Assembly: GCF_014839805.1 (NCBI RefSeq)
Contig: NC_051142.1
Location: forward strand, 744,001-808,000
Direction of reading: 5' to 3'
Length of the DNA stretch: 64,000 nt
DNA from: Manduca sexta
Lineage: Eukaryota; Arthropoda; Insecta; Lepidoptera; Sphingidae
The translations under genes were made by a program, and so were the position numbers. Below, one piece after another: positions 41,201 to 56,200 of the stretch; the stretch's first letter is position 1, and every line of letters begins with the position of its first letter. The notes below the pieces were generated by a model, which did not search any database, was not told the DNA's origin, and saw only the letters and a list, made by a program, of their open reading frames with translations.

Positions 41201-44200
41201 TTAATAAAGCAAACATACATTTTTGAAGTTATGTATACCATACAGGTTTCGATGTTTAGTATAGAGATACTTTGAGACCCTCTGAAGGACATAAGCTACT
41301 TTTTATCCAGGGAAAATATATAGCAGGACTTTTATTCCAGAATAATCTTTTACGCATGCGGAGTCGCGATGTAATTGTAAATCCTTCATTACTACCCCCG
41401 CTTAAGAACTACAATCAAAACGCTGCACCCAGCAGTCCCTCGTTATTTAAATTAAAAAAAGACAAATGGCTGAGAAGCACCCGGTCACAGATCCGCAACC
41501 ACCGCGTTCAATGTGCGACATTAGCCATTCAGCAAACGTTCATTCTGCAGCGCTTTCATACGCCAGCGAGCCTTTCAAAGGATACGCTTTCAATCCCAGC
41601 CTTTGGCTACAGCTTCTATGCGATGGCTACAAATGCACAATACCCATTGTTAATTCAAAGCTGATATAGCTGTCTGGGATCAGTCTTGGTTAATCTTTTA
41701 TGGTTTTTGTTTTGGATTATTGGGACTATTTACTTTAAAGGATTAGACGTGTATTTAATGTATACTAATATATAAAGCTGAGGAGTCTGTTTGCTTGAAC
41801 GCGAAAATTTCAAGAACTACTAAACGGATTTTAAAATTTTCTCTAGTAGCTTCATTATTTCTGAGTACCATAGCCTATCTATACTGCCTATACTATGCTA
41901 TCTATCATAGCCTATCTAACTATCTATCTATCCTGGAAAACCTTATTCAGACACAGAAGCTATAATAATAAAGAATAGCGGATAATCGATCGAAATTCGC
42001 TTAAACCAATTTTATGTGTTTATTTATTTAAGGACCTCCAACGAAGGATACACGGCATATAATAAAAACAATATCGTAGCATTTTTACAATTAGCAATGT
42101 GACGATTGTACAATTATAACCGACTTGGTAAAATTTATTTGTAATTATTTTACCATTATACCTAAAAGTGACAGCCATTGTATACTAGGTAAATTATATA
42201 AAATTAAGAACATTATGAAACATAATCTCTATTGCCTAACTTGAAACTTACAGTAGATTATATTTTCGGTTGGAAACCACTCAATAATCAATATTAAATC
42301 TAGGCATTTACTGGCTTTTGTCTAGACACGTGTCTAGACTCTCTTTGTGTATCAACGTACAATGTTTGATGTAAAATTCATAATATATAACTACATTCAA
42401 TATTAACATTTATTACAGTATGTTAATCATGAATTTGCAGTGATTTTAATTGCTGAAGACTTGTATTAATAAAACATTTTGTACTTCTAATATTACTTTC
42501 ACTTTCCAAGCCGTGTGAAGAAGAATACTTAATGATAGCAATAATGTCATAAAGATATTGTAACCATTACTGTTTAACCACTTACGAGATGCTTTCACGA
42601 TACAACCGCAAAATATCGTGTTGTAGCAATTTCAGTCTGATACCAATATCATATAGGTATCGGAATACTAAAATTTCTTACATCGGAGAATGGAATGTTA
42701 GCCCCAAAAAGTGTACATGATAGAAATGATTACATTTTGCATCTCCCATCTCTACTTTAAGCGTAGTTTAAAAACGAAACTGTAAACACAACCCTCACGT
42801 TCTTATTAAAAGCCTATAAAAACCACTCAAAATATTTAATATACAAAATAAACTATGATTCATCGATGCATTGTGTTCGTGTGAAAAAATTTCGTTCCGC
42901 GTTTCACACATCTTAGATATTCTCAGCCAACGTGAAATAATTAAATGTTGCCTAACATAAACTTCGCGTCCACACTTGCGCAACAAAAAATCGTGCCAAA
43001 GAATGCATTTTATCCAAAAATAATCGCGCCCTGTTCCATGGTTCTATGTTGGTGGTCTAAGTGAGAAGTTATGGGAGTAATATTTATTATTTACAACATG
43101 GATATAATAGGTTTTATATTGTTAATGTGTTGTCTGTTTTAAGATACTACTGTCTGAATAAAACGAAATGGAGTAGAATATGTTAAGTAGAGTCATCTCT
43201 ATGCAATCCGTAGTTTGATTACTGTACACAAATATATTCAGAGCTTACAATTACGAGGCTATGGCAGTATTTATAAGTCTGGTTTTAAAGTAGTGCTTCA
43301 ATTTTACAATATTAGATATTTTCAGAGAAAAAATGATTCAAGCTTTTTCGCGGCGACATAAAATTAAGAAACTATGCAATAACTGAAACTGCGCATAATA
43401 ACAAGTCTAATTCACATAGTAATAAACTTTCGCTAAACAAATTAAACAAATAAGGAACTGTTCACACGGAAGTAAACTAACGGGAACGCAACCGCGGAAC
43501 TTCGGACTGCACATCTGCTAGTTTACGACACCTCCCGCAGTTTATGACCTACGGCACAGTCTAATGACGCAGTACGGCTATTTCTAGCCAACTTACATTC
43601 ATCACGACTTGAAGGGTCTGTTTACAGAACTTAACAACTTTACAAACTGTCTCATGTGTGATGGATCAGTTCATTAATGGATTAGCTTCTATGTGAAAAA
43701 CTTGCTTTGAAAAGGTTCAAATATGATTTGTATGTTATTGTAATTAAATGTGTTTTTCTATCGTTGCACATTGTAAATATAAGTTCAGAGTAAAAAAGTA
43801 ACTCAAAAGAAGTTTTTTATCTTATGATTTTTCTTTCGTTGGCTCATTAGTATAAAGGTCTATGATACCTATATTTGATGTGCAAATTACTATACATAAA
43901 ACATGATTCTAAATCTTTTTCAGTGAAAATTTGCTATAATCGCGAAAGATACCATATTTAAGTATTGTGGTAGCTTCTAATTTGTAAAATAATTCTAGAA
44001 TTAGCAGCAGATCTATAGATAGATATATAGTACGTTGAAAAAACAAAAAAATCCAAATATGTACATAATAGATCTATGCATAAATAGAGCAATAACATTC
44101 TCCAATGTTGTATGTATTTTATATTTAATACCACACAGAAACGAATGTAAAATAAACAAACTGACTCATAACTAAAATACGTATCATAAAACCAAATGTT

Positions 44201-47200
44201 TTATTATGTTAAATCGTGATCTATTTCCAAAAATATGTTTGAAATTCTGATACCCCAAAATTACGAAATATAACAAATAATACGGTTTGCAAATCGAAAA
44301 TATTTAGAAATTACGACCGAACATTTCATTGATGAAATTAAATTTGAAGAAACTATTTAAGGTGCGTTCGGCTATATTCGGACGGTTTTTTCATGAGTTG
44401 AGAGAAATCGAAATTACAGTCTCGAATATCTTTTTCTTATTAAATATTTAAGTGATGCCGGCATTAAAGCTACTTTATGTGATAATTTAATCAATTTTGA
44501 ATTATCTGCGTGTAAGCTTAAATTTAGGTGATAATATTTCTATATAAATTTAAAACCCTTAAAAAAGGTCGAGCGTTCCCAGCATAAGTTCGGACTTCGT
44601 TCTAATAAAGCTTTTAAAGCTAGTATGATAAGGTCCAAAATTCAAGTAGAAATCCCGTTCAGTGTTAAAAAAAGCCAAATCGACCTTTTTGGTTTGATTA
44701 CACACAGCTCACCTGTTCTTCATCGTAGCATCAGCTGAGAAATATGATGGCTGTTTCTTTTTAAGGGCTGGGACAAAAAGAAACGGCTTTGCCGCTTATG
44801 TACGATCTTTCCCTTATCCGATTTTACCCGAATGCACTGTTTAGAAATATCAATGATGGGTTTACTAAAAATAAAACTATTTTACGGATTTTATCGCGTT
44901 TTTATATTATAACTTCTCTCGACGTTTCGAAGATTTTGAAGAATTCAGTATTTGTGGTCACAGAGCGGACTTATAGACAAACATTTTACACAATTTTACT
45001 TTGCGTGTTTTCCCACGTAGTAATCTCTACAAGCGACATTACTTATAACGTTATGACAATAATAAATCATTATTAAGTATTTCTAAAAGTATTTGCGTAA
45101 TTAATTCATTTGCATTTCTTTCGGAATAACACCCAACCCTTAACACTCCCCATGATTTCAACTTACCGTTTACGATAAAAGCGTTATAAAGATTTATTAC
45201 GAAGATACAAATGAAATTACAGTGAGTAATGGCGGCCAATAAAAATTAAATGAGATGTATGCGGGTCACACTTCCCTCTTTCTGATGCTCTTGATCCTTA
45301 GTATTGCTTTGAATCTATGCAATAATTCTATTTAATATTTATTTTTGCATCATTTGATACGCTAAAAATATAATGTGCTCTCTTAATAAAACAATGACCT
45401 ATTCCAAAATTGTTAATTTGTGGGAATTGTCTAAAATCTAATTTCTGTTTTTCTTGCTATAGGTTGCATTTTTTATTTATCTTTAATATGATCAATTTAT
45501 AGCAACTTAAAAATGGTCACAAACACAAATTCGTTTCTTTGAAGATTCCCACAAATTAACAATTCTGGAACATGTAATTAGAGCGATATATAGCAAAAAT
45601 ATATACGATTCATGGTGATAAATCTATCTATACATATTGCAAACACGAAGTCCTAAAAACTGTCTGTATGCAACGGATTTTCCCAAAATCTTCTGAACGG
45701 ATTTTTTTACAGTTTTTACTAAAACGTAGTGCAATTTTTGAGGGAGGTTTAAGTTAATAGTATATTAGGATTTCCATGAGGGCGGGGCGCGGGCACATTT
45801 AGTTACACATAAATACAATAATTTATGATAAAAAATTAGAAGAGTTATTAAATAGATCTTTGATAAATATCACAATTATGTTCTTAGAAGCTTTATCGAT
45901 TGATTTATATACACAGAATATTACAGAATTAACAGAACTTTTTTTACAGCCGACCTCATTCGTGCATGTGAAGATTGAGGCTCGTATACGAGTTGCAATA
46001 AAATCTTAGTTTACGATCGTCCGCTGGCCAGACATTATTCTAGAATACTTTACTATCCTCAGCTCAGCTTCACCCCAAATGAAAAACCTGAGAAATGTAT
46101 AATGCTTTCTTATATTTACGCGAATGTTAGACATTAAAATTAAACTATTTTTCGGATGACTGCAAAGACCCGTGTCCACGAAGGCTGCAAAGTCTTCGAA
46201 ACGTCGAGAGAAAATTAAAAATATTAAAACCGCGATAAAATCCTTAGGAACGTAACTAGTGCGTAAGTTTGGCCAATCCATGTCGCTATTCGACAAATCT
46301 ATACTAATAAATAAAGCTGAAAAGTTTGTTTGAACGCGCTAATATAAGGAACTATTAAACCAGTTTTGATTTTTTTTTCACTAATAGCGAGCCAGCTACC
46401 TTATTCCTGAATAGGCTACTTCCTATTCCAGATAAACTTCTTCACGCAGGCGGAGTCGCGAGCTAGAGCTATGATATGATAACCGTGATAGTCTTATCCC
46501 AAATCACGTAAGATTTTTAGTTTTAAAACACATACGCAAAGCTTTCTGATTGAATAACTCGGAACATTCTTGCTTTATCTATCTGGAAATCGATTGCAGG
46601 ATATCCACAGTACGCGTTAGCACTAAACAAATTATGCAATCGTGAATACATCTTAGACTCTAACCATCAGTTTGCAGAAGGCACTGAATTAAAGCATTAG
46701 GTTAAAGCCTAATAACTTCCCACAATTACATAGAAATAGAACACCTTGTAACACCATTAACGGCATCCGATTACCACGGGAAGATCCAATTCTAATCCGG
46801 AACATCCACATCCAGATAAAATATTCCAAGCCCATGGCATCATTGACTTTACAAACGGACGATAGTTTGAGTGGTCAATTTTATCCAATTTACTAGTGGA
46901 CGCAGTCGCGGCACCCACTTAGCTAGATTGACTGCGGCGGACAGATGGCAGGATATTGTGTGGATTAGTTGGTGATGGCTTTCCTACCCTCGACGGAATC
47001 CTATCTCACTTACTTGTTGACGTGTTTGTTGATTATAGAGTTAGTGTACTGCAAATTATGAAGTAGATTATACAGGCATGGATGCATTTAATTATTGTTA
47101 TATATTATATTTTGCTTTCGGCTCCGTCCGGGCTAATACCGGGCTAAAATTCCTATAGCATTCAGTAATAATAGCTACTAATTAATGGAAGGATATACCT

Positions 47201-50200
47201 ATTCGGTGAAGTAGTTGTTGAGTTTATCCATTACGAACATACAAAATATAAAATGTATTATTTTTTTGTTAGTTTCAATATAGTTGAATTTCCAATTAAA
47301 GCTACTCAAACTATAAAAAGCCAAAAATCACAATTGTTTTATTTAAAATTGTCTCGAAAAAACACACAAGAAATAATATATACAATATATGCCTGCGATA
47401 GCGATTATGCATAAATCAAAATATCATGAAGGATAAAAATTAATATTACGTTTGGATATATATGCGATACTTTAATATCACAGATCTATATCTGTAACCA
47501 ATACACATCAAAAGGAAATTAATGTTTTTCGTATTAACTCTGTAGCGTGTGATAACGTTTCGTGTTTGTAATTTGGGAACCGAATGAAAATAACGTGACA
47601 CGAATTTTGTGACATTTACGTGACAATCTTAACTTTATTTATAACTAGCTTTTGCTCGCGACTTCGCCTGCGTGAAAAGGTTTCTTTGGAACAAAAGTAG
47701 CCCATAGTACTCAGGTGCAACGTAGTGAAAAAAAACAATAACTGTTTAGGAGTTCCTGACATTAGTGCGTTCAAACATACAAACTATTTAGTTTTATGTA
47801 ATAGTAAAGATATAGATTTTGTAGAATTACTAAATCTTAGAATATTACGTGAACACCACAGTTTCAACATTATATTTTCTCCATATATCACACGTTCTAA
47901 AAACGAATGGAAAAATAATCAAATATAATAATAACACTCTTTCACATTAACTATACAAACCAGTGGCTCATAACGCTACAGCAATAAGGTTTAAAACATG
48001 GAAATTATAAATAAATAGTATCTAGTAAAAATATTACAAAAACATAGTGGTTACGACTTACAAAACAAAACTAATGGTGAAATATTTATTTTCTCACGTA
48101 CTCAAGCTATTATCATTACAAATAGAATAATACACTAGTCACGTTGACATTAAAGAAGGAATTACGGCATAATTAAAATAATTAGTCTGTTTAAAACGTA
48201 CACAATGGCTTACTATCGATAAATGACGCTAATTAGAGAGTCAAAGCCAAAAAAAGTCAATATATAAACCAATTCAGGAATGTAGTAAAAAAAAATACCT
48301 TTCGTCCTAAGATAAATTACCGAAAAGATACCTAATAATCGTTACTAGTAATGTATTTAAAACCATCTAAATATAATAGTAATTTGGTTTATATAAATAT
48401 GCATTTCGATTAACATTATTTGTACTGCCAACAAATATTTTGGCAGACACGTGAGAAGCGACGGCTATTATTTTCAAGGGATGACGGATGGTGGTAGAGG
48501 GTTGAATTAACTTCAAGAGGGCTCAGAAAGAACAGTTTTAGGTATCTATCTATAAATATAATAATATAGAAAAAAATAAGCAGCTGTATGGTTGAAAGAT
48601 CGCGTAGATTCGAATTACGATGTATCAAACACATGTCGTTCTGTATTTAAAAAAGTAACGTTCCAAAACTGTCAAATCATAAATAGGTCGGAAAGCGCAT
48701 CGAACGTTGGAAAGACGCCAATTCGAATGTACGGAAAATGTGAATCGGCGAAACGAACGCACGCTTTGATAACAATAAATATACAATGTTTACATTTCGG
48801 TATGCAAAGCTTTGGCGGAACGATGCCACAGTCTGCGCTTCCGGTTTTCATTACGTGACGTCAAAGCGGCCGATCAAAGCGATGTGTGCTCAGTGTAATG
48901 GCATTTTTTGTCCTCAATTTAATTGAGTTGTGTTCAAATTAATTGCCTTTCTCAGCATGGAATAGCGTTCTTTCTTATGTCATCTAAAGTACGAGTATTT
49001 GATATATGCAACTTCGTGAATATTATGTATTGATTCTGGCTCTATCTTTTGCTCCTAAAACAGTATAATGTTATTGTTTGGAATAAAATGATTAGAGATA
49101 TAATATTTCATACTTAAACTTTCTCTTATGAAACAGATAAGACCTATATGTTTGGTAACATGTCACGACTCAATTAAAAAGAGTATCGATAAAGTTATAT
49201 GATATTTGGTTATTACATTTGGGTAAAATTCAAGCGGTTCTTCAAAGGTCAACTGTGACGAAGTTCATTGTACTAAAACTCTTTGATAAGAACCCCATTA
49301 CGTTTATTTCTTATATCTTACATATTTATGTGAAGTTATTTGTTTGATATTTCTTTGAATTGTTATTTCTAAGAAGCCCCTCGTTTCTAGAACGATTTAC
49401 GTAATTGCTTTAACTACTTTTGTATGAAACTTTTTGACAAACATGAACCATTTTTTATAAATTACAGTTTATTCTTGTTATTGTTGACTGTTATATAATA
49501 TGTATTCATATAGAATTCAATATATTAAAGTAAACATTTTATAACATACCTGAAAAAATAAGAAAAAAAGTTAATGAACAAAGATTATATTGAATGAGTA
49601 TGTTAGTACTTAGATAACGAAAAGTTAATAAAGTAAAAATCGCGATTTTTTCTCATACAATAGTTTACTTAGGAGCCATTGATATTATATTACGCTCCTG
49701 CATAACCTTTCCTACTTTTATTAACACACCAACCAAGTTTCCTTTTATGGCCGCCATATGTTACTCCGGTGATTAGCGCGACGCCCTTAAGGCAAATCCC
49801 AGAACAATCTTGATACAGAAACCCGAGCACATACCAGGGGCGTAACTAGGGGCTGGCAGGGGCCATAAACCCTTTCTGCATTAATAAAAGTAAACGCGGT
49901 TTGTTGGTTACATGTTTATGGCCGACATGTATCCGTTATAAACCATAGTACACGTACTTGTTACTTACTGTATTACTTACTGCCAAGGGTGGCGCCAATG
50001 GGGGGCAGGGAGGGGCAGCTGCCCAAGAGGTTCTAAAACACGAATAATTTCACCAAATCTATTTCTAATATTCCGTACGCTCAATTTCGCTCTGTCCTAT
50101 GTTAATTTTATAATAATTAATAATTTTAATTTAAAATTTTCACATATTTTATTTAAAATATTCTGCCTTAGGGTTTAAACCCTCAGTCGTCTCAATACGG

Positions 50201-53200
50201 GCCCGTGTTTGACCCAATTCCCCATAATCCCTGACATCGAAGATTCGCACGAGCGCTCTAACACTATACGACGTCAACGTGTGATAATTAGACATAACAC
50301 GCCATCTATTATCGAGGAACATGTAAATTGTCTTCATTAACACTTGCAATACCTACACACTGGGATTTGCATACAATAATAGCATTATTTACATATCTCA
50401 GAGGTATTTATGTAAGTGATTAACATTCTGTTTGTGTTAGACCGAGTTATGAAGAGCTCTAACGTTTTACGCTTAATTGAAACAATAACATCGTGAGCAT
50501 GAAACAAAATGCATTTATATGAAGTATTAAGAATGGATCTAGAAATATCCACGATGAGTACTGCTAAGGAAAACAAAAAAAGACATGTAGGATGTGTCAC
50601 ATGTTTTAAAAGAAAGTAATAATTACTTTGACAGTTACTGATAAGAAGTAATAGAATAAAGAACATATTAAACATATTTATTTTCTCTACACTAAATTGA
50701 ATACTGATATATAATATTGGTATTAGTATTCTTAATAGAATAATTAAATAAAGCGCCACCTGTAGGTTAAGTATGACATTTCATAATAGAGTTGGGGCAA
50801 AGGAGTTTCCATAAGCGGTAATTATGTTACCAAGGATTCTAATGTATAATTTTAGTACTACATATTTTTTTTAATTATTATTAAAAAAGTGGGATATGGA
50901 AATTAATATTCCTTAGTAAATAATAACCATATTAAACGTCTCATAAATTACGTGAAGTAGGCTTTGTCTCTTCGAATGTTAGACTCATTATTTAAAACAT
51001 AGGCCAACCATATTTTTTTTGATAGAATAAGGAACGTTTGTACACGTACCAAAGCTCTCATAAATTTGGTAATAAATAAAAATTGCAAGTCTAAAGTCTC
51101 GTTATTTGCTTTTTTATTCATGATATCTTTGAAATAGCAATTTGGCTATCAGACGCTTAACAAAAAGTTTAAATTATTTATAACCTATTATGTTAACTGA
51201 CCAGCGACCTCCATTTAGCATATTTATAACATGAATAAATTGTTAAATTATAATCTGATTAACATTAATGTAATTGAAGACATAAATACTTTTGAACCTT
51301 TCGTGAGTTCATAATGTTCATTAGCATTTACAGGCCACATTGTGAATGTGGTTTAGTACACAAAGCCAACTTAAAACTTAAAACTTGTGAAGTAATTTAT
51401 ACTAAATTTCATAATGGTTAATTTAATCATATTAGAATGCGAGCTCGGCGATAAATTCAATTGATTCATTGTGCAAATAATACTTTCTATGAAATGTATA
51501 AGTATATGCGTCATCATCATCATCATCACCAGCGCCATGAAACCCACTGATGAATATCGGCTTCCCCTAAACATTTCCAGTCGTACCTGTTATAAATATA
51601 CGTATTATTCCTAAATTCGCAGGAACAAGTTAAGTTTTTTTCTGAAATGAGATAACGAGTAAGCTACCACTTTTTCCTGAAAAACAAGCATAAGTCGTAT
51701 AATTCTAAAGGATATTATGTATCATCAACCACCAACAGTATGGATTAGAATATTAAATATGAAGCATCTTTCACAAGTCGAGAGTATTAAAAAAAGCCGC
51801 CCAATTTCGGCTTTGTTGATCTACATTTGGCCAAAGACTAATCTAAATGTAGGGAACACACGCACTGCCCCGTATATTTGGGTCAGGGGTATATTCGTGT
51901 CTTACCTTTGGAAATAATTCAAAAGGGAACGCGTAAGGAATTTGGTTATTTGTAAAAATGCTATGTCATGGAGGTAACTTCTATGTCGTACATCCATATT
52001 TATTCGTTTGTTTTGCACGTTTATAAATTGTTGAAGTATAGGAGACATTTTGATGAGAAACACACTTTGAGATAGAAATTTTGACTTATTATTAGAATAA
52101 CAATTGTATAATTTTCTATAGTTTTTATATGGTAATTATTGCTTATAAATGCACTTAAATGCGCTTCTAGACCTTGACATTTTTTGACAGCGTTCTATAA
52201 TAAAAGATACAATAACAAAAAAATGTAAAACATATAAGTACCATCAATAGCATTAAAATGATACAGGATATGATTTTTATTCAAGAAATAATTCCGTGAC
52301 CTACCACAATAGTCCAATAAACATAAATAATCTATAATAGAAATACAATTTATGTTCTAAGCGACATCTTTCGACACGTTAGTTCCGCCACTTATCACAA
52401 TTACAAAACAAACGCCGTGGGAAAAATGTCTATTGTGTACAAAAATGTCGGTTATCAACTTGGCGGTTATAATTTATCTTTACGAACTATAAACCTAAAT
52501 AGGCTGTTCGTAATCCAGGGTTACACGAGGTCGAACATGGCACGCAACGCCACACCCACTTTTAACGCAAACCAGTTATTCGCCTTGACAGTATTATAAA
52601 TAAAACATAAAATTCTAAGTTACCACAAAGAGCTATAGATCTTGCATCGACCTTCGTCAATGAAATTGTCAAAGTTCCAACATGTTTATCGTACACGCGA
52701 GTATTTCTTTATAGAAATGGAAATATATTTTTCGAACGTATTCTCGGCAATATTTGAATCCCCTATTTTTTTCGGCTTCATTTCATAACTTACTCATTCT
52801 TAGCAGTCGTCTAAAGCTGAAGTTTATATTATAAAGAATTTTAAACAGGAGCGCGATTCTGTATATAATATCTTTACATAATACCGTCTAGCGCCGTCGG
52901 ATATCGACGTAACACAAAGGATGAAGACAATTGGCCCGGCTAATACTAGAATGTGCAGCGTATGTGAAAATCGTTACAATCGATGTAGGACGTACCTTAG
53001 CAGCATCCGAAGCAAACAAGAAATGTGTCATCGTGATACAATTATTGTTAAAGGCACTAGAATCTAATAGTAAGGGTGTGTGAAAGCCGCATGCGCTGTG
53101 TCCAAGGACACGCGGCGCGCCTCAGTCGGGCGGGAGGTAGCGCCGCGGCCGCCTGTCCCCACGGACTCCTGCAGCCGTCGCGGAGTGCCGCAGTGGCTGA

Positions 53201-56200
53201 CTCGTGAGACCGATCCGCTCGCCGCATGCCAGACCCAGCATCATCGACGGCTCCCGCCCGCAGAGCGACCCTAAGCTCGGAAGCCCCGCGGTCGCTCCGA
53301 TTCAGTCTCGTAATTGGATTTTGTCGTTCAATAAGCAACGTTATTCTGATTTGATTGGCGAACGCTTTCCGCTTCGATATTGCAGCTTGCTTCTTTCACT
53401 TCCTTCTGGAGGCTCCGGCCTTCGGGAGCTTTGTGTGTAGTCGCTTTATTTGTTTTCAAATTTTACATCGAGTTATCTTGACTTACGTAACCTGGTATTA
53501 CGGAGGCACGGTGCATCAAGATAATTCTATCAGTAGGTGAATTAGAGTTCGCCGGACGCTGTATGTGAATGTGCTGAATAGTTGTGGAGATGACTTGCTG
53601 GGAAAGCGTAGGACTGCTGGGTCCGTGCGCACTTCTAACTTCATCCGATATCAGGGTGAGTTCTATACTCCATGGAATCAAACCCCGCTCCTTTTCTTTC
53701 GAGTCCGGCTCTGTTTCCAATTTAAAGCTCCGCGATACTTTCATACCGTTAAAAGATTGTGAGCAAAAGCTCAACTGACCCTTGAAATTATTTTAGCTGT
53801 CATTTTTCCAAATCATTGAACCATCATTTGGACCGAATATCGGATGACAATTTTAAACTTTTTAAACCGATGATCGCAGTTTACGTAATGAGAATTCATG
53901 CTTAATTAATCATCAATGTTTTTCACAAATGGTAAACCATTTATTTACTTGTTGATCATTACGTTAATGACGTGTCATATTTTGAAAATAACATGTTATG
54001 TGAGGAAAACATTTGAGCCAAATATTTATTCCCTAATGAGTGTTAATGTTAAATCTTATAAAATGTTTCATCTCAGTTGTATTTTTCTCATTCAAGTGCA
54101 AAGACCTTTCACTAAAATGGTGTCGGTAGTGCTTTTGACAACTGAAGAGGTGCTTCAAAGAAATGGATTTTGGTATCGATTGGACACAGTGTGGGTGACG
54201 GAGGAAATGGAACCTTTTGAAGAAATCAAACCCGAACACTTATATGTGAAACCGCTCACGCGTGACATTTATTATGCAATATATCCCGAGATACCGAGAA
54301 GTGAATCAGAAGATGAGAGTTCGTTAAGTATACATGGCTTTAAGAGCAAACATCGTGAATGGAAATCTAAAATACAGGTGAAAAAATTCGTGTCACAAAG
54401 AAAATATGTGTCATCATCTGAAATCACTTTCAGACTTTCAAACACCAATGGCTCCATCAATAATGTTTCAAGAAGAGTCACGTCGCTTGTGGAAATGAAC
54501 AGGAATACGACTGATACTAGCAAGAAGTTGGAGACAACTAATAATGACGACAGAATTCGCGCTTTTTTCAATCGCCTGTTAGAAAGTGCACCTCCGCCGC
54601 CAATCGAAAACTTGGAAAATGTTCCTCCAGAACAGTCAATTGTGACACCGCAACGAGACAGCGATTTTGATGACATCGATGTTCCAGATTATTCAGACTT
54701 TGAAAAGGATAAGTTAGTGCAAACGAAGCTTGAACTTGGCACTATAGCAACTACTTCGACGTTAAAAAAATCGCAACGCAAAGTTAGTTTCAACTTAAGC
54801 AATATTAAAAGTGAGTGTAGTGATTTGTGGAACGATTCTATATATGGACTATCGGAAAATAATGATAATTGTTTAGGAGTCTACCCTGAAATAGAGGAGA
54901 TGAACCCTGGTAATGCTTCGGGTGAAGAATCTTGCGCATCTTGGTCTGAGATAGTGCATGCATGTGGCATTAATGACAGTATAGTGCAAAGCAACGAGTC
55001 TATACGATCAACAGAAGAGATAATTGCCCAATCCCACGATGAAGTGCAATCAATACGATCTCTTCAAGATGAAGACGGTGATGACGAAGCTATCTACGCT
55101 AGATTCGCGATATATAAAATATATCAAAGTCTCAAATTTGACGGCAAAATGATGGATTCGTCATCGCTAAAAGACTTGAGATTTGACAATGTTGAAGAAA
55201 ACAAGGCGATTAAAGCAGACAGAACATTCTATGAATCAACATACAGTTTAGTTCCGAAAACTTATCATGATAGTCAAGAATCGGTAATTGCTGACTAACA
55301 AATCTAATTTCGTTAAAATTATACATTCGAATAAATTATGCAAAACAATCACGACTATTATTTCAATCCATTTATAGAAGCCATGTTAGTGGGAAATTGC
55401 TTTTCTAGGTAATAAATTTTCCATTACCATTTACAATGTGATTTGGGCATACTTATATTGAACAAATTTTATTTTTTTGTTACAGCCTCCAGAGAACGAA
55501 CTGCAGAAGAATTCGGATCGCGTTTTATCGGAACACGAGTTGCGGGTGCAAAGGTCCTTGCAGAAGCTCAATGTGCCGGAATGGTGAGTGATTACAATAA
55601 TTATTTTTTCCGTACATAACACATTACTAATAACGTTTCCTCGAACATTTAATTCGTTTAGTCACCTAAACAAATCTAATTGTGAGTAGTGCAAATCATT
55701 ATTATCTGACAATAGCAGTACATTAAACTTCTGGTTTTGTTTATTGAATTGATGGAAAATATTAATTGCGCCCTAAACATCTTGACCACTGCGTTTGTTT
55801 CTCATTGATTATAGAACATGTTTTTAACACCTATGGTTTTTGAAATTCCATCTTGTGTTCATGTGACTATATAACACTTATCTAGCCAATAGTTATCTTT
55901 CCATATATATATATAGAGCATATTTCACCTTGCAGTTCCAAAATCGAACAGACTGGTCGCTGTTACTTACGCAACCAAATAACTTTCTAAGTAATGTTAT
56001 ACTAAATTAATAATAAACCTATTCGCTTCACTTCACGCCTTAACGTGTCAAGGTTGCAGTGACAGGCAATTGATACAGGAGTACGTGAGGCTACGCTCTA
56101 CATTGTTTATTGGATCAGATTTAGAAGAAAAACTTCTTGAGATAACTTCATGTTTCCATTCAGCTATATTAAAAATAGAATTTGAAACTATTTTAATTAG

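Larger units (their letters stand above)
13497..55485 (+). other. 42-kb intron of the long isoform
   Basis: The intron runs from the gtgagt donor at 13497 to the ttttttgttacag acceptor before 55486. GC richness continues to about 13980 and then falls to AT-rich DNA. Apart from the alternative promoter and exon at 53080-55283, I found no open frame with credible splice sites or coding-like composition. The remaining open frames are short and scattered on both strands, as expected by chance. Contents are dispersed repeats (listed separately), four TGACGTCA sites, a CTCF-like site at 38498 and small tandem duplications. Long first or second introns in insects often hold enhancers; no specific enhancer is claimed here. 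Confidence 0.75.

Noticed and set aside
41272..41669. 130-codon open frame and an overlapping 67-codon frame
   Set aside because: The first third is Helitron-derived. No splice sites fit the gene's phases, and the product is unrecognised.
51507..51530. CAT-repeat microsatellite
   Set aside because: Short simple repeat (about five units), common in AT-rich intron.
53057..53338. Open frames on both strands in the GC-rich island
   Set aside because: They have low-complexity composition and no splice support. The island is better explained as promoter and leader.
53916..54116. Upstream ATG extending the alternative exon by 67 codons
   Set aside because: The stretch is AT-biased and hydrophobic and crosses a good splice acceptor at 54095-54096. 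The 54117 ATG has a better context.
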